From Actinostola sp. cb2023 (taxonomy: Eukaryota > Cnidaria > Anthozoa > Actiniaria > Actinostolidae), in the NCBI GenBank assembly GCA_033675265.1, contig JAUJYZ010001533.1, positions 140,990 through 204,989 of the forward strand: a DNA stretch of 64,000 nucleotides. The letters are read 5' to 3'. Under the pieces are notes generated by a model. That model ran no database searches and had not been told where the DNA came from. It saw only the letters and a program-made list of their open reading frames with translations. The position numbers and the translations under genes were made by a program. Positions 11,311 through 23,112 of this stretch are shown piece after piece; the stretch's first letter is position 1, and every line of letters starts with the position of its first letter.

Positions 11311-11563
11311 CAGTCATTTGCAAAAATTCTGGCCGCCACGATATATCAATATATCGGGTGCATCACTAATACTATTAAATGAAACACAATTTACGAACAA
11401 CAAACGTAAGACTAAAATAAACATTATACTAAATATTTCTACCAACTTTGCTGGCTTTAAAGCCCGCTTTAAGGGGAATTTTCGATTATTTAATTACCCA
11501 TAATGCACCCGATATATTGATATATTGATATATCGTGGCGGCCAGAATTTTTGCAAATGACTG
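11311..11563. mobile_element. MITE with CAGTCATTTGCAAA ends and TACATGTA flanks
   Basis: Inverted arms of about 50 bp (CAGTCATTTGCAAAAATTCT, then GGCCGCCACGATATATC). TACATGTA lies immediately on both sides (11303-11310, 11564-11571), consistent with an 8-bp duplication, although this palindrome is common in the window. Confidence 0.75.
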
Positions 11564-11654
11564 TACATGTACATTTGTACATGTATGTGGATTGACTTAT
11601 AATACAAAGATATAAGCAATCCAACAACAACAACAAACGAATGAAAATGACAAT

Positions 11655-12030
11655 ACTGTAGTAACCTACAGATAACAACCAATCCGCTGATCTACATTTG
11701 TATGCAGGCTCGTTTTTGCAGATAAAGTTCTGCCTACAGCTAGATAACCACCAGACCGCTGTTCAAAATGTTGCTGGCGTGCACTGATCGATAGTTAGAA
11801 TTATCTGTAGGCTAAATTAAGAGCCTGCGTAGGTCAGCGGATTGGTTGTTATCTGTAGGCTGTCGACCAATTAATGAGAATACAGATACTGAGTACAATG
11901 TATAATAACAACCAATCCGCTGACCTACACAGGCTCGTCTTTGCAGATAACTGCCTACAGATAACCACCAGACCGCTGAGATGTTGCTGGTGCGCACTGA
12001 TAGTTAGAATTATCTGTAGGCTCTCGACCA
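11655..12030. repeat. Duplicated palindromic element (AACCAATCCGCTGA family)
   Basis: The segment with AACAACCAATCCGCTGA, GCAGATAA, CCTACAG and CACCAGACCGCTG occurs twice in direct order (about 11668 and 11908), with an inverted copy between them (about 11818-11860). Probably two nested MITE copies. Confidence 0.6.
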
Positions 12031-12079
12031 ATGAGAATACAGATACTGAGTACAATGTATTATACTGTAATAACATAAT

Positions 12080-14340
12080 TTATTTCACAGGGATCTTATA
12101 AGAATCTTAGGATACATGTACATCATAAGATCTTAAAATTATCTTAATAAGATTTCTACATTGTACATGTACAGTCTGCATGTTCCCTTGATCTTTAATT
12201 ATAATGAATTATAAGAAAAACATTTACTTAGATTTGTGAGTCTACAGCTTTCACGTGTAGCATCAAGTGAGTTCAGCCGTAACAGGTGTTACCGCCCTTA
12301 GTGATGGATCTGCATGATGTGTGTGTACACATGTATGTTGTATATATAATACATGTAAGTTATTTACTCATTCTGAGTTGCTAAATATTAACCTTGTAAT
12401 GAACAACTAAATACAGTCCCAGCAGGTTCTACATTGTAGTTAATTACCACAGGCAGGCTTTTTTATATGCTTTCATTCAAATGCTACTTCTCGAATAATT
12501 TTGATTGAATACAGTTGTATGTGTTCACAACGAGTTGGTTGCTCTAACAGTAACAATGGATTTGCATAATCAGCAAATAATTGCTTTATTGAGTCGCTGG
12601 TAATCTATCTATTTTTATTAGTATTTACATGCAAGAATGGAGATCAATAAACATTCGTCATCACTTTATATCAAGACAAAGGAAAAGGAAATTCGGCCAA
12701 AGAAATTCATTTGGATAGAAGATAGATGCATTTTATTTGACCATCTCAAAAATACATTGTGTATTAAAATTTCACTTCATAATCAGTCTTTGATCGTTGC
12801 ATGTGCGTCTTGTCATAATCCAGCCTGATCAAGGTTTCTCAAACATAACTTACATCTACTTGAATGTGTATTAACAATAAACTAAAAACCCGGCAAGAAA
12901 ACTATTGAATTATGGCCTCCCTACATTGTACAAGTATTTCTAGTAAGCTTATAAAGTGCGAGGGAATCACAATAATATTCATATGGAGGTCATCAAGGAT
13001 CAAACGTCTCGATGGAGACATTCATTTGCACATCCATGACCTAATCATGAACTGTTATAGCATAACATTATGATATAACAGTGCTGTATATGAAAACAAC
13101 TTACTTTAGATGTGTACAAAAGCAGACAAACTCCAAAAATCCAGGTCGATTGCATTTCTGACAACACTCAACAAGACAACAGTCACCAAGTTACTTGACG
13201 TCGCTTAAAACAAGCTTTTTGATGGAAAACTTTCAGAAAACATCAACGTCCATTGACTTGTTTGTATGTATGCTGTTCCTCTGTGTCTATAGCGTCTTTC
13301 ACACGGAGATGGCACTTTATAATGCTGCACATAGTCAATCATTGCAATGCCAAATGGCAAATATGGACGCCAAAAAAAAACATTTTACCGTGACGGCGTA
13401 AGAGACTGGGCTTATGCTATAATTAGTCATCGGCGTCATTATACTTGCCCGGGCCTGTTTGCCTTTTGTTCGACCTGTTGTTCGCGGTTTCAGTTTGTCA
13501 CGCAAACGTGTTGACTTGTTGAGAGAGCGTACTGTAAGATTCTGTAAAGTGAAATCCTAAAAAAACACATTGAGTTGACCTGACTGTACTTGTAAGTTCT
13601 AAGATTTGTATTCCTTCATGAGTGGCTTTGCCAAATACATAGAAGGTCAATATATAGAAAGCCACTTGCACTAAGAGATCGCGTGACATTATATTGTACC
13701 AAGCCAAAGTTAATTTTTCTCGGCCTCTCATTGGACGAGACGGGATCACGTGAAAGTTATCAAAGCATAACAATTTGGGTTGCAAAAGAACGTTTCCAGG
13801 TAAACTGTGTTTGGCCAGCCACTGAACATGACAAACAAGATTTCAGATGTTCAAATAAAAAAGTTCCGGCCAGGCTCCCATTCAGAGAAAACAAAAACAT
13901 GAAAAAATAAAATTCCACAAGTTAAAAATCCGAAATAAGACAGAATCGAATGAAATATTTCTTAGAAGCGAAACGATTACCATGTTAACCCCATTTATTT
14001 CTACTGAGCGGTCTACAGTTTTCCTTCTATTTTTTTCCCTCTAGAGCAGCGTTTTTCCGACTACTCCTCTGGAAATTAACATCAGCGGTCTTCTTGGGAC
14101 CACAACACATATTGTTTCCCTCGATCCCAGTATTATAGTTGAAAATAAAATCGAGCGTTTTCTAAGATTTTGTTTGGGAAAATGCATTGGATGGCATTTT
14201 TAATGTCATCAATTTCTCCTGTATCAGACATTATGAGCTGAAACTTCGCCCTTTTACTAATTTCGAGCTGCTCTTTTCATTTCTGCAGTTCATTTTGACA
14301 CTGCTTTTCGCTATATTTAATAGTGCAAGTCTCCCATTAT
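12080..14340. other. Long non-coding stretch; no gene recognised
   Basis: AT-rich DNA with short unrelated frames on both strands, none longer than 95 codons. No domain, tRNA or clear transposon end was seen. Confidence 0.4.
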
Positions 14341-14341
14341 C

Positions 14342-14935
14342 TGTGATGGTTGGCTGGAGGGGTGTGATGTTTTGGCTGGAGGGGTGTGATGTTTTGGCTG
14401 GGAGGGGTGTGATGTTTGGGTGGGGAGGGGTGTGATGTTTGGGTGGGGAGGGGTGTGATGTTTGGGTGGGGAGGGGTGTGATGTTTGGGTGGGGAGGGGT
14501 GTGATGTTTGGGTGGGGAGTGGTGTGATGTTTGGGTGGGGAGGGGTGTGATGTTTGGGTGGGGAGGGGTGTGATGGTTGGCTGGAGGGGTGTGATGTTTT
14601 GGCTGGGAGGGGTGTGATGTTTGGGTGGGGAGGGGGGTGTGATGTTTTGGTGGGGAGTGGTGTGATGTTTGGGGGGGAGGGGGATGAGGGGGGAGGGGTG
14701 TGATGTTTGGGTGGGGTTGTGGTGTTTTGGCTGGGAGGGGATGTGATGTTTGGGTTGGGGGGGGGACATGATATTTGGGTTGGCAGGGGACATGATATTT
14801 GGCCCTGAGGGGAGGCTAGGGGATATGATATTTGGGTTGGGGGGGGGGGGGGGGGGGGGGGGGGGAGCATGATATTTGGGTTGGCACGGGACATGATATA
14901 TTTGGGTCGATCTGAATTTTCGTAACATGTCATGA
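14342..14935. repeat. G-rich minisatellite and 27-G homopolymer
   Basis: Tandem units of about 22-24 bp of the form GGTGTGATGTTTGGGTGGGGAG run from 14358 to about 14790. Related units with ATGATATTTGGG follow, and a run of 27 G at 14839-14865. The minus strand stays open in two frames and reads as repetitive PPHPNITPLP; that is a by-product of composition rather than a gene. The strand is prone to G-quadruplexes. Confidence 0.85.
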
Positions 14936-15106
14936 CCAGTCATTAGTGACAACTAGATAACTCTTCAACTATTGTAATGACGTCATGCTCACTTTTTATC
15001 TTTTCGTGAAACTTGTGAGGAAATTAATAGATGCTTGTCGGTTGGATTCCCATCTCCAATGGTTTTCGATTTCTGTCAGGTACTGAGAAACTGCGGCGCT
15101 GTCGCC

Positions 15107-15498
15107 CCCGGGGGGGGGGGTTACTTGACTTGACCCGGGGGGGCGGGTACTTGACCCATGTTTGGGTATAGGGGTGCCGCTGAGGGTTTCAAACCCTGAC
15201 CCTGTTTAGGACAAAAATATATAAAATACCTACCCTGTCTAGGACAACACCCTATATTTTAGGACCCTGTTTAGGACAAAGGGCAAAATACACACGTTAA
15301 TTTTATGTTGACTATAATGGCTAAATCGGCCGTATAAAACCATATTTAACGACGACAATCGTGCAATACCATACCCTGTTTAGGACAGACTCACTTAAAA
15401 TATATACCCTGTTCAGGACAGAGCTGCCAAAAACCATACCCTGTCCAGCGGCACGTCCCAGTATAGCCCATATATGGGAGTACCCCCCCCCCCCCGGG
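15107..15498. mobile_element. hAT-like hairpin MITE (CCCGGG ends) with 8-bp target duplication
   Basis: Starts CCCGGGGG and ends CCCCCGGG, flanked by the direct repeat CTGTCGCC (15099-15106 and 15499-15506). The interior has repeated CCCTGTTTAGGACA motifs and inverted halves. The right end carries CAGTATAGCCCATATATGGG, which recurs in modified form in the 43-bp minisatellite at 18 kb. Confidence 0.82.
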
Positions 15499-15786
15499 CT
15501 GTCGCCACTCATTCAGCCTTAATTGCATTAGCATTCACCAGAATGCGTCATCAGCTGCCAGAGGGTGTATCCAGTGCAGTCAGGGTTGCCAAGATCGGCC
15601 TGGCAACAGATATATAAGCGGTCTGTTTTTCCCAGTCAGCAAGCCAATGTGCATGTCTTTTGTTTTTATGTAGCCATGTCGTTTACGTAATTCCTCCTTC
15701 ATACCGCCCTGCTTAGTTGGAGCACCCACTTCAGTACCCGTTAATTGCTTGGTAAGACCAATTCCTTCCAATTCCACAACAATGTC

Positions 15787-16231
15787 CAGGGGCGTAGCGT
15801 GCATATACGCACATACGCACGTGCGTACAATTTAAAATACTTAAAATATAAATATTATAAGAAACATAAAAATATAAAAAAAAAATGAAATCTAAGACAA
15901 AATCTTAACAGCTGAATCAGTTTAAACTTCCTGGAAACTACTCACAGAAGGCAGGAAAATGCTATTTTGGAGAACCTATACCTCAAAATGTTTCGGGGAG
16001 CATGCCCCTGCACTCCCTTTACATAAATCCCCCCCAAAAAACTGAGTGATAAATGCATTTTACTATGTATTTATGTAGCGAGAAAGTCCGCTGGAAAACG
16101 AAGAAAATGGTATTTCCAAGGCTCTAGATTTCTAAATTTTCAGGGGGGCATGCCCCCTCACCCCCCTAGAAGCTCACGCCTTCGACGTTCGTTGCTATGT
16201 GCGTACATTGGAAAAGCACGCTACGCCCCTG
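15787..16231. mobile_element. MITE with CAGGGGCGTAGCGTGC ends
   Basis: Perfect terminal inverted repeats CAGGGGCGTAGCGTGC and GCACGCTACGCCCCTG, flanked by ATGTC on both sides. Ends of this kind are usual in hAT-type non-autonomous elements. The body is AT-rich with no gene. Confidence 0.75.
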
Positions 16232-16886
16232 ATGTCCCTATATAAATTATTTAAAAAACCGAGTCTTTTGCAAGTGGACGTGACATGGAATAATTTTCAC
16301 CTGCCTAAGTTGTACCAAGTCTAAAACAATAAGTATATTTTAATTAAAATTCGTATAGGAAGTTTCAAGTTCTACGGCGCTGAACAGACTTTAGGCTCGG
16401 ATGTTGATCATTTTATGTCAGCTGTTTGGGTATTGGACAAGTGTGTCCTAGCGGTCTGTAGAACGTACGAGAGGATCAGTCTTGTTTTCAAATGAAATCA
16501 AGTCAGTGTTGTATGTGCATACAGTGTGAAGTCTATTCAGCTTGCAGATTGACTCGTATAGAAGAGTGTTTATTACCATAATAACACACATACATTCATA
16601 CATTCTTTGTTAACTACCGTATAAACAAAATACTAAATATATACAATCTATTTGCAATAAATGAAACACATTATTTGCTTGCAAACGGTATTTTATGCAA
16701 CAATTGAACCGCCATCACAATTTGTAAATGTTTCCTATTTATCAATTAGTCAACGAGCTCCATGCGCACATTGCGTTATAGACGCACGAGAGAAAATATA
16801 AAGAACTCTTAATAGCCTACGCCTCGAGTAACTCTTACGCTTCTCTCATGCTCTCCAAACTTCCCGCGTGCATCCATAACTCGATA
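16232..16886. other. Non-coding gap
   Basis: AT-rich unique-looking sequence; no gene or repeat is recognised. Confidence 0.4.
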
Positions 16887-16888
16887 TA

Positions 16889-17184
16889 CAGCTATTTCAA
16901 AAAAGGTTGGTGAAGGATTTGTTGCATCTTGCATCTTGCATGTTGCATACCAAGCCCGAAATGCACTATGGGCGATGTGAATGGAGTCAGCGAAAGGGCA
17001 CAACAATATGGACTCTGGAAATTTTCACAAACTTTATCTTCGCAATATGAATCCGGCATATTTTCTTTTGTATGTGCATGCAGACATTGTTTACATATGA
17101 TCCACAATACATTTCGGGCTTGGTATGCAACATGCAACATGCAACATGCAACAAAACTGGCACCAACCTTTTTTGAAATAGCTG
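16889..17184. mobile_element. TA-flanked MITE, copy 1 (CAGCTATTTCAAAAAAGG ends)
   Basis: Inverted ends CAGCTATTTCAAAAAAGGTT / AACCTTTTTTGAAATAGCTG with TA on both sides, as in Tc1/mariner-type insertions. Sub-terminal GCATCTTGCAT repeats flank a core with CAAGCCCG. A second copy lies at 32666-32941. Confidence 0.8.
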
Positions 17185-17294
17185 TAGACGCACGCTAAGC
17201 ATGAATCAATATGTATGAACCAATTCTTAAATAGTTCGTATACGTAGAACTCTAGAAGGTTTAGCTGATGTTTTGAACCCCCTGATGTTGACAA

Positions 17295-17930
17295 CACGGG
17301 GGGGGGGGGAGTACTGGCCCGGAAGGGGGGGGGGGGGGGTGTTCGGTGTTCTGGCCGGGGGGGAGGTACTCTGGGAGTTTTCGGGTAGGGGTGTGCCGCG
17401 GACACCTCAAAATCCTGACCCTCTTCCAGACCTAAAATGCGATTTTCCATACCCTACCCCAGACCTATAAGCTCAAAATTATATCCCATATCCCAGACCA
17501 AACCTAAAAACATAATTAAACAGTACGTTTCAGTAAACGTTGTTGCTGCGGTTGTTTCATTTGGTGAACTGCAAGTTGTAACAGACTATGATAATTAACG
17601 CTGACGTAGTTTTGGGAGCGTTACGTTATTGTGAAAACCATACTATCCCAGACTAATGCCCCGTTCACACCGAGGATAAAACTGATGTTTTAAAGTGGTT
17701 TAACTGAACAGGTATATAGAAAATTATCTACAAATAACGCCACGCAACATTTGGCACAAAACATGCTGGTAAACTGTCCTTTGTGTTTTGTAGTATAAAA
17801 ACCAGGTAGTTTGATTATTGTGAAATTAGCCTCAGATTATAGAAGATAGAAAATTGATCCAGTATAACCAAACAAGTTTTGGTGTGAATGAGGCATAAAA
17901 GTGCAAAAACGATACCCTATCGCAGACCTA
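17295..17930. mobile_element. CCCGGG-family MITE, left part, leading into a minisatellite
   Basis: G-runs (17300-17340), then GGGTAGGGGTGTGCCGCGG and CCTGACCCTCTTCCAGACC, corresponding to the element at 15107-15498. The opposite end (about 17880-17990, with CATACCCTATCCCGCG) runs directly into the 43-bp array. Confidence 0.55.
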
Positions 17931-18665
17931 AGGAGCTCAAAAACCATACCCTATCCCGCGATACATACCCGCGTATAGCACATATAGGTGAGTACCCACC
18001 CCGGGGTACATACTCGTATAGCATATATAGGGGAGTACCCACCCCGGGGTACATACTCGTATAGCATATATAGGAGAGTACCCACCCCGGGGTACATACT
18101 CGTATAGCATATATAGGTGAGTACCCACCCCGGGGTACATATATACTCGTATACTCGTATATATATAGGTGAGTACCCACCCCGGGGTACATACTCGTAT
18201 AGCATATATAGGAGAGTATCCACCCCGGGGTACATACTCGTATAGCATATATAGGGGAGTACCCACCCCGGGGTACATACTCGTATAGCATATATAGGGG
18301 AGTATCCACCCCGCGGTACATACCCGCGTATAGCACATATATAGGTGAGTATCCACCCCGGGGTACATACTCGTATAGCATATATAGGTGAGTACCCACC
18401 CCGGGGTACATACTCGTATAGCATATATAGGAGAGTACCCACCCCGGGGTACATACTCGTATAGCATATATAGGTGAGTACCCACCCCGGGGTACATACT
18501 CGTATAGCATATATAGGAGAGTACCCACCCCGGGGTACATACTCGTATATAGCATATATAGGGGAGTACCCACCCCGGGGTACATACTCGTATAGCATAT
18601 ATAGGTGAGTACCCACCCCGGGTACATACTCGTATAGCATATATAGGGTGAGTACCCACCCCGTG
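17931..18665. repeat. 43-bp minisatellite, about 16 copies
   Basis: Unit landmarks AGTACCCACCCCGGGGTAC and CGTATAGCATATATAGG recur every 43 bp (for example AGTACCC at 17991, 18034 and 18077). The minus strand is open in all three frames because 43 is not a multiple of three and stop codons are absent; I do not regard it as coding. The unit resembles the end of the MITE family at 15107. Confidence 0.9.
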
Positions 18666-19936
18666 GTACATTGGTTACTCGACACACAACATTTTATTTT
18701 CAGCTGATATTTACAGTGGTACACGATAAAATTGAAACCCATTACCGTGTCGTACATACTATCGTATACAGATAATATATAGGATACTGAAAACACTCAG
18801 TTAAGTACCCGGTGCGGGCTAGATTAACTAAACGCTAAACTAGATATAGGCCACAATGCAGTATAGTACGTTGCGGCATTGTGTGGTCGGCAAGTTTTGA
18901 AACGTCTCAAGTATGTTAAGGCCTGGTTCATGAAGCCATCACAAATCACGTTTATTTTTAGTATTCCCCACGATTCATTTCTATGGCTGATATTTAGGCA
19001 GATTATATTCAAGGTTTGATGACTTAGTCCTAAAAATACTGACGTCAATTGTCACGTGACCTAGGCATGTGAAATTTCGTTTTTTTACGCGAATTTAAGT
19101 TATGCTGAAATAGTTTTTGTACTACAATATTAAGGACAACTAGAGAAAAAAGATAGCGTTTGGAAAACCTGTCCCTTAGTTTTAGTTATCGAGAAAATAA
19201 AAAATTCTGGCTAAATGGTCACGTACTATTTTCGAAATATCTCTCTTAAAAGAAATCAGAGATAAGTATCCAAACGCAGTTGTGTAGAGCCCTAGCATTG
19301 ACAACATATGCAATTATTTGTTTTTACAGTTCTTAAAAACCGCTATAAATTTTCAAATACTGTTGCCACGTGGTTAATCATGTTCAGTTTTTTTGGTATT
19401 GACTTCAATCGATGTCGAACTCTAATGCTATGCATAGTTTCGTAATGATTGGTAAAAGGAAGTGACATTATGATTTTTTACATTTTATTCTCGTTTTTTT
19501 GGCCTTAACATACTTGAGGTGGCAATACGAAGCCACTGCTGTTCCTAAGCAATTTAAAGTCGGTATCAGATTCGACTTGATCTGCAGACACATACAGTCA
19601 GTCCATATTGTCAGATACCACTTTACGGGTAGCGAGACTTCGTATTCAAGCCACCGGCCCAGCTTGTAGGTCTCACTTTCTTGTCTTGCGATTTGATACG
19701 CAAGCAATCTTTGACGCTTCCCAAGGACAAGCAACGTAAAATCGTATTTCTCAGGCGCGGTGTTTGATCCCAAAAGAAATATTTGTATAAGTTCCATCCA
19801 AGCGGAGGTTTCTTTGAAGTTTTGGAGTCGACATATTTTACTATGAAAGACAATACAATGTTTACAGACGTTTACACACATATATAGAGTAGTAAAGTAT
19901 CACAATACAGTATATCAGTAAGTAACTTTTATTGTA
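18666..19936. other. No recognised gene; one unexplained minus-strand frame
   Basis: Mostly unrecognised AT-rich sequence. A minus-strand frame at 19881-19468 (ending KTRIKCKKS) has a varied composition but no domain that I recognise and no clear splice context. It could be a chance frame or a transposon fragment. Confidence 0.3.
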
Positions 19937-20146
19937 TAGAGTCGTTTTCGTATGAGTGGGAAGTAGTTACGATACGGTTCGTGCCGTGCAGTGACCGTAT
20001 CGCGCCATCATCGTGCAGTATCCAAGCATTCTGATTGGTTGAGAAATGATTTCGCGCGCTATGATTGGTTGAATAGATGTCTTCGACTCCGTACCGTGAC
20101 CGTAACTCCGTGTCGTAGGTTTCCCACTCATACGAAAACGACTCTA
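19937..20146. mobile_element. MITE with TAGAGTCGTTTTCGTATGAG ends
   Basis: Perfect inverted ends TAGAGTCGTTTTCGTATGAG and its inverse. A tail of a related element is seen near 60850-60900 (GTAGGTTTCCCGATC, then AACGAAAACAG). Confidence 0.8.
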
Positions 20147-20439
20147 ATTAATTGGTATATAGTTACGTATCAGTTTATGTAGATGTCACATCTGATTATT
20201 GTGCCAAACACTATGAGCTGAAATTTCGCCTTCGAATTTATTTTGACACTAATGGGTCACGTATGGTAATTTTTTTCTTCAATTCCTTTAACTGGAACTG
20301 AAAGATGAAGTGTTGCGCATTGACTGGAAATCGAGAATCATCCTACCAGCCGGAGTTTACTTAAACCAGCACTCAAGTGAGTACATGAATTTGGTGAATT
20401 TGTACTAGTTAAAGTATTAATTAAACACTGCATTTCTGC

Positions 20440-20568
20440 GGGTACGACTTACGCACAGAGAGCCCAACATAATACATTTCTATGCACAAGGAGCCCACTC
20501 ATAATATATACGTATTCCGCGCACGCTCTACCACAGGAAACCCATAAAAAAGACGCGCGCATACAACT
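20440..20568. mobile_element. Fragment of the GGGCTYCCTGTG MITE family, abutting the 48-bp array
   Basis: Contains CACAGAGAGCCCAACAT, CGCACGCTCTACCACAGG and AAACCCATAAAAAAGACGCG, the same order as the copies at 55.1-55.6 kb. Its end meets the first ACTTACCTGCAC unit of the minisatellite with no gap. Confidence 0.65.
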
Positions 20569-22765
20569 TACCTGCACTATTTTCAACGGACTGTGCTTGT
20601 ACATATATGATGATACACTTACCTGCACTATTTTCAACGGACTGTGCTTGTACATATATGATACACTTACCTGCACTATTTTCAACGGACTGTGCTTGTA
20701 CAGATATGATACACTTACCTGCACTATTTTCAACGGACTGTGCTTGTACATATATGATATACATTTACCTGCACTATTTTCAACGGACTGTGCTTGTACA
20801 GATATGATACACTTACCTGCACTATTTTCAACGGACTGTGCTTGTACAGATATGATATACACTTACCTGCACTATTTTCAACGGACTGTGCTTGTACATA
20901 TATGATACACTTACCTGCACTATTTTCAACGGACTGTGCTTGTACAGATATGATACACTTACCTGCACTATTTTCAACGGACTGTGCTTGTACAGATATG
21001 ATACACTTACCTGCACTATTTTCAACGGACTGTGCTTGTACAGATATGATACACTTACCTGCACTATTTTCAACGGACTGTGCTTGTACATATATGATAT
21101 ACACTTACCTGCACTATTTTCAACGGACTGTGCTTGTACAGATATGATATACACTTACCTGCACTATTTTCAACGGACTGTGCTTGTACATATATGATAT
21201 ACACTTACCTGCACTATTTTCAACGGACTGTGCTTGTACATATATGATATACATTTACCTGCACTATTTTCAACGGACTGTGCTTGTACATATATGATAT
21301 ACACTTACCTGCACTATTTTCAACGGACTGTGCTTGTACATATATGATATACATTTACCTGCACTATTTTCAACGGACTGTGCTTGTACATATATGATAT
21401 ACATTTACCTGCACTATTTTCAACGGACTGTGCTTGTACATATATGATATACACTTACCTGCACTACTACTGTGCTTGTACATATATGATAACATTTACC
21501 TGGACTATTTTCAACGGACTTGTACTTGTACATATGATATACACTTTACAATACTATTTTTTACCTGCACTATTTTCAACGGACTGTGCTTGTACATATA
21601 TACACTTACCTGCACTATTTTCAACGGACTGTATACACATTACCTGCACTATTTTCAACGGACTGTGCTTGTACAGATATGATATATACTTACCTGCACT
21701 ATTTTCAACGGACTGTGCTTGTACATATATGATATACACTTACCTGCACTATTTTCAACGGACTGTGCTTGTACATATATGATACACTTACCTGCACTAT
21801 TTTCAACGGACTGTGCTTGTACAGATATGATACACTTACCTGCACTATTTTCAACGGACTGTGCTTGCATATATACACTTACCTGCACTATTTTCAACGG
21901 ACTGTGCTTGTACAGATATGATATACATTTACCTGCACTATTTTCAACGGACTGTGCTTGTACATATATGATATACATTTACCTGCACTATTTTCAACGG
22001 ACTGTGCTTGTACAGATATGATATACACTTACCTGCACTATTTTCAACGGACTGTGCTTGTACAGATATGATATACACTTACCTGCACTATTTTCAACGG
22101 ACTGTGCTTGTACAGATATATATACACTTACCTGCACTATTTTCAACGGACTGTCTTGTGTACAGATATATGACTGGCTTGTACATATATGATAGTATAC
22201 ACTTACCTGCACTATTTTCAACGGACTGTGCTTGTACATATATGATGATACACTTACCTGCACTATTTTCAACGGACTGTGCTTGTACATATATGATATA
22301 CATTTACCTGCACTATTTTCAACGGACTGTGCACTATATGATATACTTACCTGCACTATTTTCAACGGACTGTGCTGCTTGTACATATATGATATACACT
22401 TACCTGCACTATTTTCAACGGACTGTGCTTGTACCAGTGACCATATGATATACACTTACCTGCACTATTTTCAACGGACTGTGCTTGTACGGTTTTCTAC
22501 ACTATGATATAATATTGCTTTACCTGCACTACTTTTAAAACGGACTGTGCTTGTACAGATATGATACACTTACCTGCACTATTTTCAACGGACTGTGCTT
22601 GTACATATATTTTTGATTGTACACTTACCTGCACTATTTTCAACGGACTGTGCTTGTAGAGCTTATACGATGTGTACACAACATGTGTTACCGTGCACTA
22701 TTTTCAACGGACTGTGCTTGTACATATATGATATACATTTACCTGCACTATTTTCAACGGACTGA
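20569..22765 (-). repeat. Splice-junction minisatellite, block 1 (about 46 units of 45-51 bp)
   Basis: On the minus strand each unit reads GTTGAAAATAGTGCAG followed by GTAAGTGTATCATAT, then TGTACAAGCACAGTCC: an exon-like end joined to a near-consensus 5' splice site. Units vary by small indels (TGATATACA versus TGATACA). The minus strand stays open over long stretches in two frames (QAQSVENSAG or YKHSPLKIVQ), as does the plus strand in places. The unit matches the 3' end of the gene B death-domain exon. Confidence 0.93.
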
Positions 22766-23112
22766 AACAGGAGTACAACTCTCCCCCCAGTTTACCTGGG
22801 TCTGGCTGTTTTCCTTCCTCTACAATTATTGATGATCACAAAAGGTGTTTTACAGAAGGTTTCTTCAGACCAAAGTCTCGCCTTTTTTACTATCACGTCT
22901 GTGCTCGATTGGCTTTAAACTTTTGAGTTTCGTGGAAGTTAAGACTGATAGCACACAATGGCTACCTGATCAGCAGTCACATTTGTCACGAAGTCCATCA
23001 AAAGACAGACGTACGCTGGGACTTGAAACCCAGGTGCTCGAGGGAATCACAGCCTCCTTTTTCGTGACCCTGAAACGTTTGTACTGTCTGTGCTAGTGTC
23101 CCGGAGAGTTCC
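22766..23112. other. Unique spacer within the minisatellite
   Basis: About 350 bp without repeat units. On the minus strand a possible acceptor (CGTTTCAG near 23071) is followed by a mixed-composition stretch, but stops appear quickly in all frames and it does not align with gene A's tail exon. Confidence 0.4.

Noticed and set aside
12637..13401. Short plus-strand frames of 63-68 codons
   Set aside because: Length and composition are as expected by chance in AT-rich DNA; no splice or domain support.
14317..14952. Proline/histidine-rich frames of about 200 codons (minus strand)
   Set aside because: Frames of a G-rich minisatellite, open in two phases; no start context or exon structure.
17917..18796. 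Three long minus-strand frames reading YVPRGGYSPIYAIRVCTPGW-like repeats
   Set aside because: All three frames are open because the 43-bp unit has no stops; composition, not coding selection.
22990..23075. Candidate tail exon of gene B after a CGTTTCAG acceptor
   Set aside because: It has the right phase but reaches a stop after seven codons and does not resemble the gene A tail beyond TCACG.
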